Below, piece after piece: positions 17,397 to 25,521 of a stretch of DNA of 64,000 bases. Every line of letters starts with the position of its first letter. Position 1 is the first letter of the stretch. The stretch is from Catenuloplanes indicus. GTDB taxonomy: Bacteria > Actinomycetota > Actinomycetes > Mycobacteriales > Micromonosporaceae. The position numbers were made by a program, and so were the translations under genes. A model generated the notes under the pieces. The model was not told the origin of the DNA and ran no database searches. It saw only the letters and a program-made list of their open reading frames with translations. The stretch lies in contig NZ_JAUSUZ010000001.1 in assembly GCF_030813715.1 (NCBI RefSeq), positions 8,476,501 through 8,540,500 on the forward strand. The letters are read 5' to 3'.

Positions 17397-17533
17397 GCCA
17401 TGATCATGCCCGCCTGCCACGTTTCCGCACGCCGGAAAGCCTCCACGCGCCGGCAGGATGCCTGCCTCGCGTCACGGTGTGCCGCCGGGACCGAAGCCGG
17501 CGTGCCGGGATTGCCCCGGTGAGGAGCACTACC

Positions 17534-18013
17534 GTGTCCGGAATGGACTGCTACACCTGCCGGCACAACGAGGCATTCGGCACGCTGCCGCCGCGCGAGC
17601 TGATCGCCGCGGACCGGCACTGGCGGGTCGCCCACGCCTTCGACGCGGCGCTGCCCGGCTGGCTGATCCTCGTCCCGCTCCGGCACGCCGAGTCGATCGC
17701 CGACCTGACCGACGACGAAGCGGCCGCCCTCGGCACCTGGCAGGTCCGGCTCTCCCGCGCGCTGCACGCCGTCACCGGATGCACCAAGACCTACGTGGTG
17801 CAGTTCGCCGAGAAGGAGGGTTTCGCGCACGTCCACTTCCACGTGGTCCCGCGCATGCCCGACCTACCGGCGGATCACCGCGGCCCCCGCGTCTTCGCCT
17901 ACCTCAACGCCCCCGGCGACCACCGCGTCACCGCACCGGCCCAGGACCTCCTCGCCGCGGCCCTGCGTGCCCACCTGACACCGGCCGATCCGGATCCGGC
18001 CACGCCGGGCTGA
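17534..18013 (+). CDS. HIT family nucleotide hydrolase/transferase
   Basis: 159 residues from GTG 17534, chosen because GAGGAG lies 7 bases upstream. An N-terminal CYTCRHN motif may bind zinc. The histidine triad HVHFHVVPR (His99, His101, His103) is complete, with the usual LPGWLILVPLRH strand before it. HIT proteins act on nucleoside phosphoramidates or dinucleoside polyphosphates in the cytoplasm. It is transcribed convergently with the VOC gene. Confidence 0.9.
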   Translation: MSGMDCYTCRHNEAFGTLPPRELIAADRHWRVAHAFDAALPGWLILVPLRHAESIADLTDDEAAALGTWQVRLSRALHAVTGCTKTYVVQFAEKEGFAHVHFHVVPRMPDLPADHRGPRVFAYLNAPGDHRVTAPAQDLLAAALRAHLTPADPDPATPG

Positions 18014-18022
18014 CGCCAGGGA

Positions 18023-18418
18023 CTACGGGACCGGCCGGGCGAGCTCGGCCTCGCCGCGGAGGATGCAGAACTCGTTGCCCTCCGGGTCGGCCAGCACCAC
18101 CCACCCGGTGCCGTTCGCGTTCCGGCGGTCCGCGACCACGGTCGCGCCCAACCCGGTCAACCGGGCCAGCTCCTCGTCCCGCGTGCCCGTCACCGGCCGC
18201 AGGTCCAGGTGCAACCGGTTCTTCCCCCGCTTGCCGTCCGGCACCTCGATGAACAGCAACCGGTGCCCGCCGTCCGCGGAGAAGATCATGCACTCCTCGT
18301 GCCCCGGCTCGTTCGGATCGTCCGGGTCCTCGCGGTAGTCCAGGACCGCCTGCCACCACCGCGACAGCGCGTAGGCGTCGATGCAGTCCACCGTGGTGTG
18401 CGAGACGTAGGAGGTCAT
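18023..18418 (-). CDS. VOC/glyoxalase-like domain protein
   Basis: 131 residues from ATG 18418. The two beta-alpha-beta-beta-beta modules of the glyoxalase_6 type are evident: SHTTVDCIDAYALSRWWQAV, then RLLFIEVPDGKRGKNRLHLD, and the closing GWVVLADPEGNEFCILR. Such proteins bind metals and small molecules, often as lyases or drug-binding proteins. The specific role here is unknown. Confidence 0.88.
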   Translation of the reverse strand: MTSYVSHTTVDCIDAYALSRWWQAVLDYREDPDDPNEPGHEECMIFSADGGHRLLFIEVPDGKRGKNRLHLDLRPVTGTRDEELARLTGLGATVVADRRNANGTGWVVLADPEGNEFCILRGEAELARPVP

Positions 18419-18500
18419 CGCCGCATGGTCGCAGACACCCGCCCCGGCGCGCGCGGAATATCGACCGCGCACGCCGGGGCGTCGAGAACGCGAGAACCGG

Positions 18501-19292
18501 TCAGAAGCGCGATCGGCGCCGCGACGACCGGCCCCCCGAAGTACCCATGGTGCGCCATGCGAGGAACGCGCCGCCGGCCACCACCAGTGCGATCAGTCCG
18601 AACACGAGGTTCTGGTTGGTCTGGATCGTCTGGGTCGCGGCGACCTCGTTGAGCGCCTGGTTGTTCGCCTTCGCCGTGGACGGCGACGCGGACGGGTTCG
18701 GCGCGGTGGGCAGCGCCTCGAAGTCGACCAGGTCGCTGGACTCGAGCAGCGTCAGGTGCGTGGCCACGAACTGGTTGGCCTGCTGGGCCAGCCGCCGTAC
18801 CGTGTCGTTGCGGGTGCTGGCCCGGATCGTCGCGATCGCCGGGAAGATCGAGCCGTGGGCCGCGCGGAGCCGGTCGACGTAGATCTGGTCGAACTCCTCG
18901 CCCTCGGCCTCCTCCATCTCGTCGAGCCAGCCCTGCTGATTCTTGTTCGGCTTGTTCGGCAGCTTGATGTCGAGCTTCTCGGCGGCGTCCCGGGCGAGCT
19001 GGTCGAGCACCTTGTGCTGCTCCGCGATGTCCTTGCCGATCTCCTTGATCCGCGGATTGTCCGACTTCTCCTGCGCCATCTCGCCGGCCGGGATCTCCCA
19101 CAGGCCGGCCAGCCGCACCTTGACCACCAGGTCGATGTCCGCGTCGGTGACCTCACCGCTGCCGGTGTCCGGTATCAGCTCGCCGGGCGGCACCGGGACG
19201 CCGGGTTCCGCGGCCTGGGCCACGGCCGACTGCATGATCACCAGGCCGGCCGACACGATCAACGAGCCGCATACACGCCGCCACCACAACAC
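18501..19292 (-). CDS. Secreted DUF4142 protein with C-terminal membrane anchor
   Basis: 263 residues. An N-terminal signal peptide (about 1-28) precedes a ferritin-like helical DUF4142 domain (about 50-200) with VRLAGLWEIPAGEMAQEKS and IAEQHKVLDQLA. A Thr/Ser/Pro-rich linker and one transmembrane helix (LVFGLIALVVAGGAFLAW) end with a basic tail, giving cell-surface display. GAGGAGG lies 4 bases before GTG 19292, so the TTG one codon later is also a possible start. Function unknown. Confidence 0.88.
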   Translation of the reverse strand: MLWWRRVCGSLIVSAGLVIMQSAVAQAAEPGVPVPPGELIPDTGSGEVTDADIDLVVKVRLAGLWEIPAGEMAQEKSDNPRIKEIGKDIAEQHKVLDQLARDAAEKLDIKLPNKPNKNQQGWLDEMEEAEGEEFDQIYVDRLRAAHGSIFPAIATIRASTRNDTVRRLAQQANQFVATHLTLLESSDLVDFEALPTAPNPSASPSTAKANNQALNEVAATQTIQTNQNLVFGLIALVVAGGAFLAWRTMGTSGGRSSRRRSRF

Positions 19293-19445
19293 GGGTCCTC
19301 CTCAATGCCGAGACACCGACATACCGAACACAGCGAACACTTCGACCACACCGACACACCCTGGTGGCGATGAGTACGCACAGGATCCGCACAGGGATCA
19401 ACGTCGCGAGAAAAAACAAGAGGCTTTAGGCCCTAAGGTCGGTAC

Positions 19446-20354
19446 GTGCGGAGAATCGTGCAACGGACGCTCGGCGGACCCGAGGTGCTGGAGTGGGTGC
19501 CGGCGGACCGGCCGGAGCCGGGACCGGCCGAGATCCAGGTCGAGGTGCGGGCGGCCGGCGTCAACCCGGTCGACTGGAAGGTGCGGGCCGGCGGTGGCTA
19601 CCTGGGCACGCCGCCGTTCACGGTGGGCTGGGAGGCGGCCGGTGTGGTGACCGCGCTCGGTCCCGGAGTCACCCGTTTCGTACCCGGTGATGAGGTTTTC
19701 GGGCTTTTTCGGTTCCCGCGGGAAGCGGCCGCGTACGCGGAGTACGTCACCGGCCCGGCCCGGCACTTCGCGCACCGGCCGAGAGCGATGACCATGGCAG
19801 AGTCGGCCGGTCTCGCGCTGGCCGGTCTGACCGCGTGGCAGGTGCTGGCCGACACCGCGCGGATCCGGGCGGGTCAACGCGTCCTGATCCCGGCCGCGGC
19901 CGGCGGGTTCGGTCACCTGGCCGTGCAGATCGCCAAGGCCCGCGGCGCCCACGTGATCGGCACCGCACGGGCGGACAAGCACGCGCTGGTGCGGGAGTTC
20001 GGCGCCGACGAGGTGATCGACTACCGGGACATCGACGTCGGCGACGCCGTGCGTGACGTCGACCTGGCCGTCGGTGTCGTCGCCGGTCAGGTGCCGTCGC
20101 TGGTCAGGACGCTGCGGCCGGGCGGCATGCTGCTCACGCTGAACGGCGCGGACACCGCCGCGTCGGTCGCCGCGGGCGGCCGTTTCCTGCTGGCCGAGCC
20201 GGACCGGGCCGGCCTCGAGGAGCTGGCCCGACTGGCCGGCGAGGGCCGCCTGCGGGTGCACGTCGACCGGGTGCTGCCGATGTCCGCGGCGGCCGAGGCG
20301 CACCGGGCCGGGGAGACCGGCCGTACCGTGGGAAAGATCGTCCTGGCGCCGTGA
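19446..20354 (+). CDS. Zinc-independent NADPH:quinone oxidoreductase
   Basis: 302 residues, MDR superfamily. The GroES-like N-terminus carries VEVRAAGVNPVDWKVRAGG and GWEAAGVVTALGPGV. The Rossmann part has the AAAGGFGHLAVQIAKARGAH nucleotide loop and the EFGADEVIDYR strand. The zinc ligands of alcohol dehydrogenases are absent, so it should reduce quinones or enones with NADPH. The GTG start at 19446 lacks a strong ribosome binding site. It runs in the same direction as the SDR gene 49 bases downstream. Confidence 0.9.
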   Translation: MRRIVQRTLGGPEVLEWVPADRPEPGPAEIQVEVRAAGVNPVDWKVRAGGGYLGTPPFTVGWEAAGVVTALGPGVTRFVPGDEVFGLFRFPREAAAYAEYVTGPARHFAHRPRAMTMAESAGLALAGLTAWQVLADTARIRAGQRVLIPAAAGGFGHLAVQIAKARGAHVIGTARADKHALVREFGADEVIDYRDIDVGDAVRDVDLAVGVVAGQVPSLVRTLRPGGMLLTLNGADTAASVAAGGRFLLAEPDRAGLEELARLAGEGRLRVHVDRVLPMSAAAEAHRAGETGRTVGKIVLAP

Positions 20355-20403
20355 GGCGTCACGATTGGGGTCCGGGCGGGTCCGGCCAGTACAGTTCCCG
20401 GAC

Positions 20404-21795
20404 GTGAGTGGAGCAGGTCTGGATCCGGAACGGCTGGCGGTGTGCCTGGAGGTCATCGCGGAGGCGGAGGCGCTGCCGCCGGAGCACCCGGACGCGGTGG
20501 CGGTGCGGCGGGCGACCGCCGGATTGTTCAAGACGGTAAAGCTGGCGCGGCGCAAGGAGCGGCGGGACGCGGTGCTGGCCGCGGACCGGGCGGTGACCGA
20601 GGCGACCGCGACCGGCGCGCCCGGCCGGATCGACGACGAGACCGCGGGGCTGCCGCTGCAGACCCGGACGCGGGGCCGCACCGCGGGCGTCCTGAAGCAG
20701 CCGCGCGGCTGCTACGTGTGCAAGCAGCGGTACACCGAGGTCGACTCGTGGTACCACCAGCTCTGCCCGACGTGCGCCGAGCTGAACCACAGCCGCCGGG
20801 ACGCGCGCACCGACCTGACCGGCCGGAACGCGCTGCTCACCGGCGGACGCGCCAAGATCGGCATGTACATCGCGCTGCGCCTGCTGCGGGACGGCGCGCA
20901 CACCACGATCACCACCCGCTTCCCGCACGACGCGGTGCGCCGCTTCGCCGCGATGCCGGACAGCGGTGACTGGCTGCACCGGCTGCGCGTGGTCGGCATC
21001 GACCTGCGGGACCCGGCCCAGGTGGTCGCGCTGGCCGATTCGGTCGCGGCCCGCGGCCCGCTGGACATTTTGATCAACAACGCGGCCCAGACGGTACGGC
21101 GTCCGCCCGGCAGCTACGCGGCGATCACGGCGGCGGAGTCCGAGGCGCTGCCCGCGGGCCCGCTGCCGGAGATCGAGTTCCTCGGCGGCCGGTCCGCGGC
21201 GGGTGAACTGACCGGCAGCGTGCCCACGGTGAGCGCGCACAACGTGACCGCGCTCGCGCTGACCGCCGGCTCCACGCTGATCGACGCGGGCGGCCTGGTG
21301 CCGGACACCGCGCCGACGAACAGCTGGAGCGACCGGGTGCACGAGGTGCCCGCGATGGAGCTGCTCGAGGTGCAGCTGTGCAACGTGACGGCGCCGTTCA
21401 TCCTGGTCAGCCGCCTGCGGGCGGCGATGACCCAATCGAAACACCCGCGCCGGTACGTGGTGAACGTGTCCGCGATGGAAGGCGTCTTCACGCGCGGTTA
21501 CAAGGGCGCCGGGCACCCGCACACGAACATGGCGAAAGCGTCGCTGAACATGCTGACCCGCACCAGCGCCGACGACCTGTTCACCGACGGCATCCTGATG
21601 ACCAGCGTGGACACCGGCTGGATCACGGACGAGCGACCGCACCCGACCAAGATGCGGCTGCACGAGGAGGGTTTTCACGCGCCCCTGGACCTGGTCGACG
21701 GCGCGGCCCGGGTCTACGACCCGATCGTGCGTGGCGAGCAGGGCGAAGACGTGTACGGGTGTTTCCTGAAGGACTACGCTCCGGCTGCGTGGTAG
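20404..21795 (+). CDS. SDR-fold protein with N-terminal zinc ribbon and altered active site
   Basis: 463 residues from GTG 20404 (start uncertain; an upstream frame extends to 20365). Residues 1-90 are helical and charged. A C-x2-C-x14-C-x2-C zinc ribbon (CYVCKQ ... CPTC) precedes an SDR Rossmann domain with LLTGGRAKIGMYIALRLL and DILINNAAQT. The catalytic Ser is present (VNVSAMEG), but the usual Y-x3-K reads T-N-M-A-K, so the Tyr is replaced. A long insertion follows the NNAA motif. It may bind NAD(P) without standard dehydrogenase chemistry. Confidence 0.8.
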   Translation: MSGAGLDPERLAVCLEVIAEAEALPPEHPDAVAVRRATAGLFKTVKLARRKERRDAVLAADRAVTEATATGAPGRIDDETAGLPLQTRTRGRTAGVLKQPRGCYVCKQRYTEVDSWYHQLCPTCAELNHSRRDARTDLTGRNALLTGGRAKIGMYIALRLLRDGAHTTITTRFPHDAVRRFAAMPDSGDWLHRLRVVGIDLRDPAQVVALADSVAARGPLDILINNAAQTVRRPPGSYAAITAAESEALPAGPLPEIEFLGGRSAAGELTGSVPTVSAHNVTALALTAGSTLIDAGGLVPDTAPTNSWSDRVHEVPAMELLEVQLCNVTAPFILVSRLRAAMTQSKHPRRYVVNVSAMEGVFTRGYKGAGHPHTNMAKASLNMLTRTSADDLFTDGILMTSVDTGWITDERPHPTKMRLHEEGFHAPLDLVDGAARVYDPIVRGEQGEDVYGCFLKDYAPAAW

Positions 21796-21931
21796 CCGGG
21801 AGAATCGCGGATATTCTCATGTGTCCGGCTTGGCGCGGATAGTCGCCGGCGCGCGGGGTAGGCGTCCGTGTGCTCTCCGCCAATGCGGTGCGATGCGTGC
21901 GACGGTGTGTGTGGGACGGGAGGTGACCGCG

Positions 21932-22777
21932 ATGGTGGAGACGCTGCAACCGGGTGATCACGTGTGCTGGACGATCGGCACCGACGACGAGCAGCTGCGC
22001 GTCACCGCGCGGTTCATCACGGACGGCCTCGCCCGTCGTCACCGGATCGTGTACTTCACGCACAGCCTGTTACCGCAGGCCGTGGCCGCCGGCCTGGACG
22101 CGCGCGGCGTGCCGGTCGCCGAGGCAGTCGCCGCCGGCCAGCTGCGGATCACCTCGTCGTCCGGCGGATACCTGGCGACCGGCCGGTTCGACGCGGCCGC
22201 GATGCCGGCCGCCTGGGCAGCCGAGCAGGCGGTGGCCCGGGCCGCGGGCTGGGCCGGGCTGCGCGCGATCGGCGACATGGCGTGGGCCGCGTCCCGCCTC
22301 CCCGGATCCGAGGACCTGGCCGGGTACGAGGCACGCGTCAACCGCGTCTTCGCCGAGGGATACGCGATGGCGCTCTGCCTGTACGACCGCCGCCTTTTCA
22401 CGGCCGCGGAACTCGCGCCGATCACGGCGGCGCACCCGTGCACGAAGGGCCCCGGCACCCACGAGGCGGGGTGGGAGCCCGGCCTGCGCATGCGGTTCGC
22501 GGCCACGCCGCCCCGCCTGACGCTGCGCGGCGAGATCGACGCGTCGAACCGGCACGCGGTCGCCGCGATGCTGGACACGCTGGCCGACGAGGCCGCCGCG
22601 GCCGGCACCACGGCCGAGGTCGACGTGTCCGAGGCCGCGGTCTACGACGTCGCCACGATAACCCGGCTGGTCCGGGACGGGCGGCGCACGTACCGTCTGA
22701 TCGGCGAGTCCCCGCAGCTGACCAAGCTGATCAGGCTGCTGGCCGTGCGACCCGCCTACGCGGGGGGACCGGCGTGA
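21932..22777 (+). CDS. MEDS sensor domain fused to STAS domain
   Basis: 281 residues from ATG 21932, supported by GGAGGTG 7 bases upstream. Residues 1-180 form a MEDS (DcmR-type sensory) domain with QPGDHVCWTIGTDDE, a GYLATGRFDA stretch and AIGDMAWA. Residues about 190-281 are a STAS-like domain (LRGEIDASNRHAVAAML). The usual phosphorylatable D-S-S/T motif reads YDVATITRL, so the phospho-serine is missing. It overlaps the next gene by 4 bases (GTGA), so the two proteins are probably made in fixed ratio. Confidence 0.85.
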   Translation: MVETLQPGDHVCWTIGTDDEQLRVTARFITDGLARRHRIVYFTHSLLPQAVAAGLDARGVPVAEAVAAGQLRITSSSGGYLATGRFDAAAMPAAWAAEQAVARAAGWAGLRAIGDMAWAASRLPGSEDLAGYEARVNRVFAEGYAMALCLYDRRLFTAAELAPITAAHPCTKGPGTHEAGWEPGLRMRFAATPPRLTLRGEIDASNRHAVAAMLDTLADEAAAAGTTAEVDVSEAAVYDVATITRLVRDGRRTYRLIGESPQLTKLIRLLAVRPAYAGGPA

Positions 22778-23697
22778 CCACAACCGGCCTCTGCCACGAG
22801 GCACTCCTCTACGACAGCGACACCGCCTACTGCGACGCCGTGCTCCCGTTCCTCCGCGACGGCCTGGCCGACGGCGACGCGCTGGTCGCGGCCGTACCCG
22901 GCGACAACATGGCACTGCTGCGCGACGCGCTCGGCGCCGACGCCGCCGACGTCACGTTCATCGACCGCGACGAGTGGTACCGGCGCCCCGCCGTCACCAT
23001 CGCCGGCTGGCGCGAGCAGCTCGCACACGCCCAGGCCCGCGGCCACGGCCGTGCCCGCATCGTCGGCGAGGTCGCATTCGGCCACGCCGACCGCCACGTC
23101 GCCTGGACCCGGTACGAGTCCGTGGTCAACGCGCTCTTCGCCGACGCACCCGCCTGGATCATCTGCCCCTACGACCTCCGCACCCTTCCCGGCCAGGTCG
23201 TCGCGGACGCACACCGCACCCACCCGGTGATCCGCGACCCGCACCGCCGCGACAGCTCCCGCTACCGCCCACCCGCCGCCCTCCTGCCCGAACTCCCCGA
23301 GCCCCTGCCGCCGGTCCCCGGCGCCCCACTCGCCGACCTGCCCCTGCACGACGTCACCGAACTCGGCGCCGTCCGCCGCACCGTCCGCGCGATCGCCTCC
23401 GGCTGGCCCGACGACCCCCTCGACGACCTCCTGCTGGTCACCACCGAAATCGCCGTCAACGGCCTTCGCCACGGCAGCGGCGACCGCCGCCTCCGCCTCT
23501 GGCGCACCGCCGACACCGTCATCTGCGAGGTCTCCGACGACGGCCCCGGCCCCCGCGACCCGCTGGTCGGCTACGGCCCTCCGCCCGACGGCAGCCCCGG
23601 CGGCCGCGGCCTCTGGCTCGTCCGCCAACTCTGCGACGCCATGGCCATCTCCACCACCACCGGCACCCGGGTCCGCATCTCCGTGACAGCTCCCTGA
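22774..23697 (+). CDS. MEDS domain fused to RsbW-like HATPase kinase
   Basis: 307 residues from GTG 22774, coupled to the upstream MEDS-STAS gene. The N-terminal MEDS domain (about 1-180) has CHEALLYDSDTAYCDAVLPF and WTRYESVVNALF. The C-terminal GHKL ATPase has an N-box (TTEIAVNGLRHGSG), a G1 box (SDDGPGPRDP) and a G2 box (GGRGLWLVRQLCD), all apparently functional. This arrangement matches RsbA/RsbW-type anti-sigma kinases rather than two-component kinases, because no dimerisation His is present. It likely pairs with the STAS partner in a partner-switch controlling a sigma factor. Confidence 0.88.
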   Translation: MTTTGLCHEALLYDSDTAYCDAVLPFLRDGLADGDALVAAVPGDNMALLRDALGADAADVTFIDRDEWYRRPAVTIAGWREQLAHAQARGHGRARIVGEVAFGHADRHVAWTRYESVVNALFADAPAWIICPYDLRTLPGQVVADAHRTHPVIRDPHRRDSSRYRPPAALLPELPEPLPPVPGAPLADLPLHDVTELGAVRRTVRAIASGWPDDPLDDLLLVTTEIAVNGLRHGSGDRRLRLWRTADTVICEVSDDGPGPRDPLVGYGPPPDGSPGGRGLWLVRQLCDAMAISTTTGTRVRISVTAP

Positions 23698-23764
23698 CCA
23701 CCCCGTCACGCCTCGCCTCCGCACAAGCCCACGTCGGTACGCCGGCGTGAGTCCTTGTCCCGGG

Positions 23765-24150
23765 TCAGTCGGCGAGCGCGTCCTCGGCGGCCATCTGCTG
23801 GCCGCCGAGCGTGAGACCGTCGAGGTCGAGGTTCAGGGCGATCCGTGCCGGGTCGGTCGAGCGGGGCAGCGAGACGATGTTCTTCTGCGGCAGCCGGCGA
23901 AGGACGACCTGTGCCGGCCGGCGAGTGCCGCGACATGTCGCGGCGCCGGACCCCGGTGGTCAAGAAACATCTCCGAGGGGTGGCGGGCCGGCGGCGGCCA
24001 CGCCGGCCGCGACCTTCGTCTCGGTGTCGTGGTGGGTGGCGCCGTTAGCGACGCCATCCCGCAGCAGACCGAGCGAGCTGCGGGAGGCCGATGCCGTCCC
24101 GGACGTCCACGATCCAGAGGGCCCGGCGGCGATTGCAACGCAGTGATGCC
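23765..24150 (-). pseudogene. Decayed aldo/keto reductase
   Basis: The minus strand from about 23935 to the TGA at 23765 reads PAQVVLRRLPQKNIVSLPRS, then TDPARIALNLDLDGLTLGG, the classic C-terminus of an aldo/keto reductase. Further upstream (about 24020-24150) short pieces in different frames read DGIGLPQL and GATHHDTETKVAAG, resembling the family N-terminus. The catalytic middle is missing and frames shift several times, so the gene is dead. Confidence 0.6.
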
Positions 24151-24241
24151 GAACCCGCGGAGGCGAACTTCTCAGCCGATCACGGGGTGTCAAAAGACGC
24201 ATTCGACCTGTGTCCCATGCCACCAGGCAGTCAGGGCGAGA

Positions 24242-25240
24242 TCAGGCGACGTGGGCTGCGGTTTCCGGATCCTCCCAGCGGTGTGCGGCGGTGCCGGTCC
24301 GGGCGGGCGGCCCGGCGATGCGGGCGGCACCGAGCGCGATCCCGAGCTGAAACCGATTCTCGGCACCGAATCGGTCCATCAGGCCGCGCATCAGGTTGGT
24401 CACCGACCGGGCGCTGATCTGCAACGCGGTCGCGGCGGAGGCGTCCGTGTGCCCACGCGCCAACAGGCCGATCAGCGCCCGCTCCCGCTCGGTCAGCCGC
24501 GCTCCCGGTGCGTCGACCTGCCGCTGCGCCGCCGCCCAGACATGCGTCAACGTGCTGGCGTCCGTCGTCGCGCCGGCGCCGTCCGAGGTGGAGGTGCCAG
24601 CCGCGGCCCTCACGCCGGCTGCGGTTCCTGCGCCGGCCTGACCTGCGCTGGCGGGGGTGCCTGCGCTGGCGGGGGTGCCTGCGCTGGTTGGGGTGCCTGC
24701 TCTGGTTGCGGTGCCTGCTCCGGTGCCCGCGTTGGCTGCGGTGCCCGCGTTGGCTGCGGTGCCCGCGTTGGCTGCGGTGCCTGAGCCGGCCGCCGCGCCC
24801 GCCCGGGTCGCCGCCCCTGGTCCGGCGACGGTGCCCGCGTAGGCCGTGGTGCCCGCGGTGGCGCAGGCTCCGGCTTCGGCCGGTGTGCCGGCACCGGTCA
24901 TCGCTACGGCGCCGGAGTCGACCGGTGCCGGAATTTCCGTTGCCGATGCCGGAGTTGCCGGTGCCGGTGATGCGGGCGGAAGGTGTGGCCGACGGCCCGG
25001 GCCGGGGCGGACCCGCTGGCCCCGCCGGTTCCGGCGGGCGTGCAACGTGGTGGTCACCTGGGCCGGTGAGGGCACCAGCCAGACAGCGGCGCGCGTCGGC
25101 GCGGTGCTCTGCGCCGTTGTGCTCCGCCCCGCGGTGCGGGCTACCCCGGCGGCCCGGAGCTCGGCCAGCCCTCGGTCGACGCGCCACACCGGGATGCCGA
25201 GTCCGCGCGCGAGCCCGCCGGCGGTGTGCGGCCCGAGCAT
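24242..25240 (-). CDS. LuxR-type regulator with hexapeptide-repeat linker
   Basis: 332 residues from ATG 25240. The N-terminus resembles a winged helix (GPHTAGGLARGLGIPVWRVD, then RGLAELRAAGVA). The middle (about 85-215) is an Ala/Gly/Thr-rich linker built of 6-residue repeats such as GTAANA and GTPASA. The C-terminus is a LuxR helix-turn-helix: LTERERALIGLLARGHTDAS, then ALQISARSVTNLMRGLMDRF. Upstream the same frame continues beyond one TGA (25283-25285) to ATG 25351, so the original protein may have been 37 residues longer. Confidence 0.75.
   Translation of the reverse strand: MLGPHTAGGLARGLGIPVWRVDRGLAELRAAGVARTAGRSTTAQSTAPTRAAVWLVPSPAQVTTTLHARRNRRGQRVRPGPGRRPHLPPASPAPATPASATEIPAPVDSGAVAMTGAGTPAEAGACATAGTTAYAGTVAGPGAATRAGAAAGSGTAANAGTAANAGTAANAGTGAGTATRAGTPTSAGTPASAGTPASAGQAGAGTAAGVRAAAGTSTSDGAGATTDASTLTHVWAAAQRQVDAPGARLTERERALIGLLARGHTDASAATALQISARSVTNLMRGLMDRFGAENRFQLGIALGAARIAGPPARTGTAAHRWEDPETAAHVA
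24640..24800. repeat. 18-bp tandem repeat inside regulator gene
   Basis: An 18-bp periodicity runs through the linker of the LuxR-type gene. GTGCCCGCGTTGGCTGCG is exact at 24723-24740, 24741-24758 and 24759-24776; flanking units are degenerate. Since 18 is a multiple of three, copy-number change would lengthen the linker without shifting frame. Confidence 0.85.
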
Positions 25241-25456
25241 GACGATGGTCCGGAATATCAGGTCGGCGTCGCTGGACAGCCCTCACCGCACCAGCGACGG
25301 AATGGTCGCCGGTGCGGGCAAGCCGTCGTTGTCCGCCGGTGCTCCAGTCATGTGTACCCCCGTGACCGGCCCGGTCGTCACCCCTGCCCGGTGACGATGA
25401 ATGGAATGTGGATGTTCGGCGCGTGCGATGCCAAACATCGCCATTATCTCGCTCAC

Positions 25457-25500
25457 CGTCGATGTCCGGCGTCCCGTGGAGGTAACGCCGGACATCGACG
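25457..25500 (-). terminator. Hairpin terminator of the FG-GAP/ricin gene
   Basis: A perfect 16-base inverted repeat (25457-25472 with 25485-25500) around a 12-base loop lies 22 bases after the minus-strand stop of the 1231-residue protein. No T-tract follows. Confidence 0.8.
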
Positions 25501-25521
25501 ATCGGTTGTGGCCTTCTTCGA

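Noticed and set aside
21821-21931. Longer start for the MEDS-STAS protein
   Set aside because: The extra N-terminal residues look non-coding and ATG 21932 has GGAGGTG at ideal spacing.
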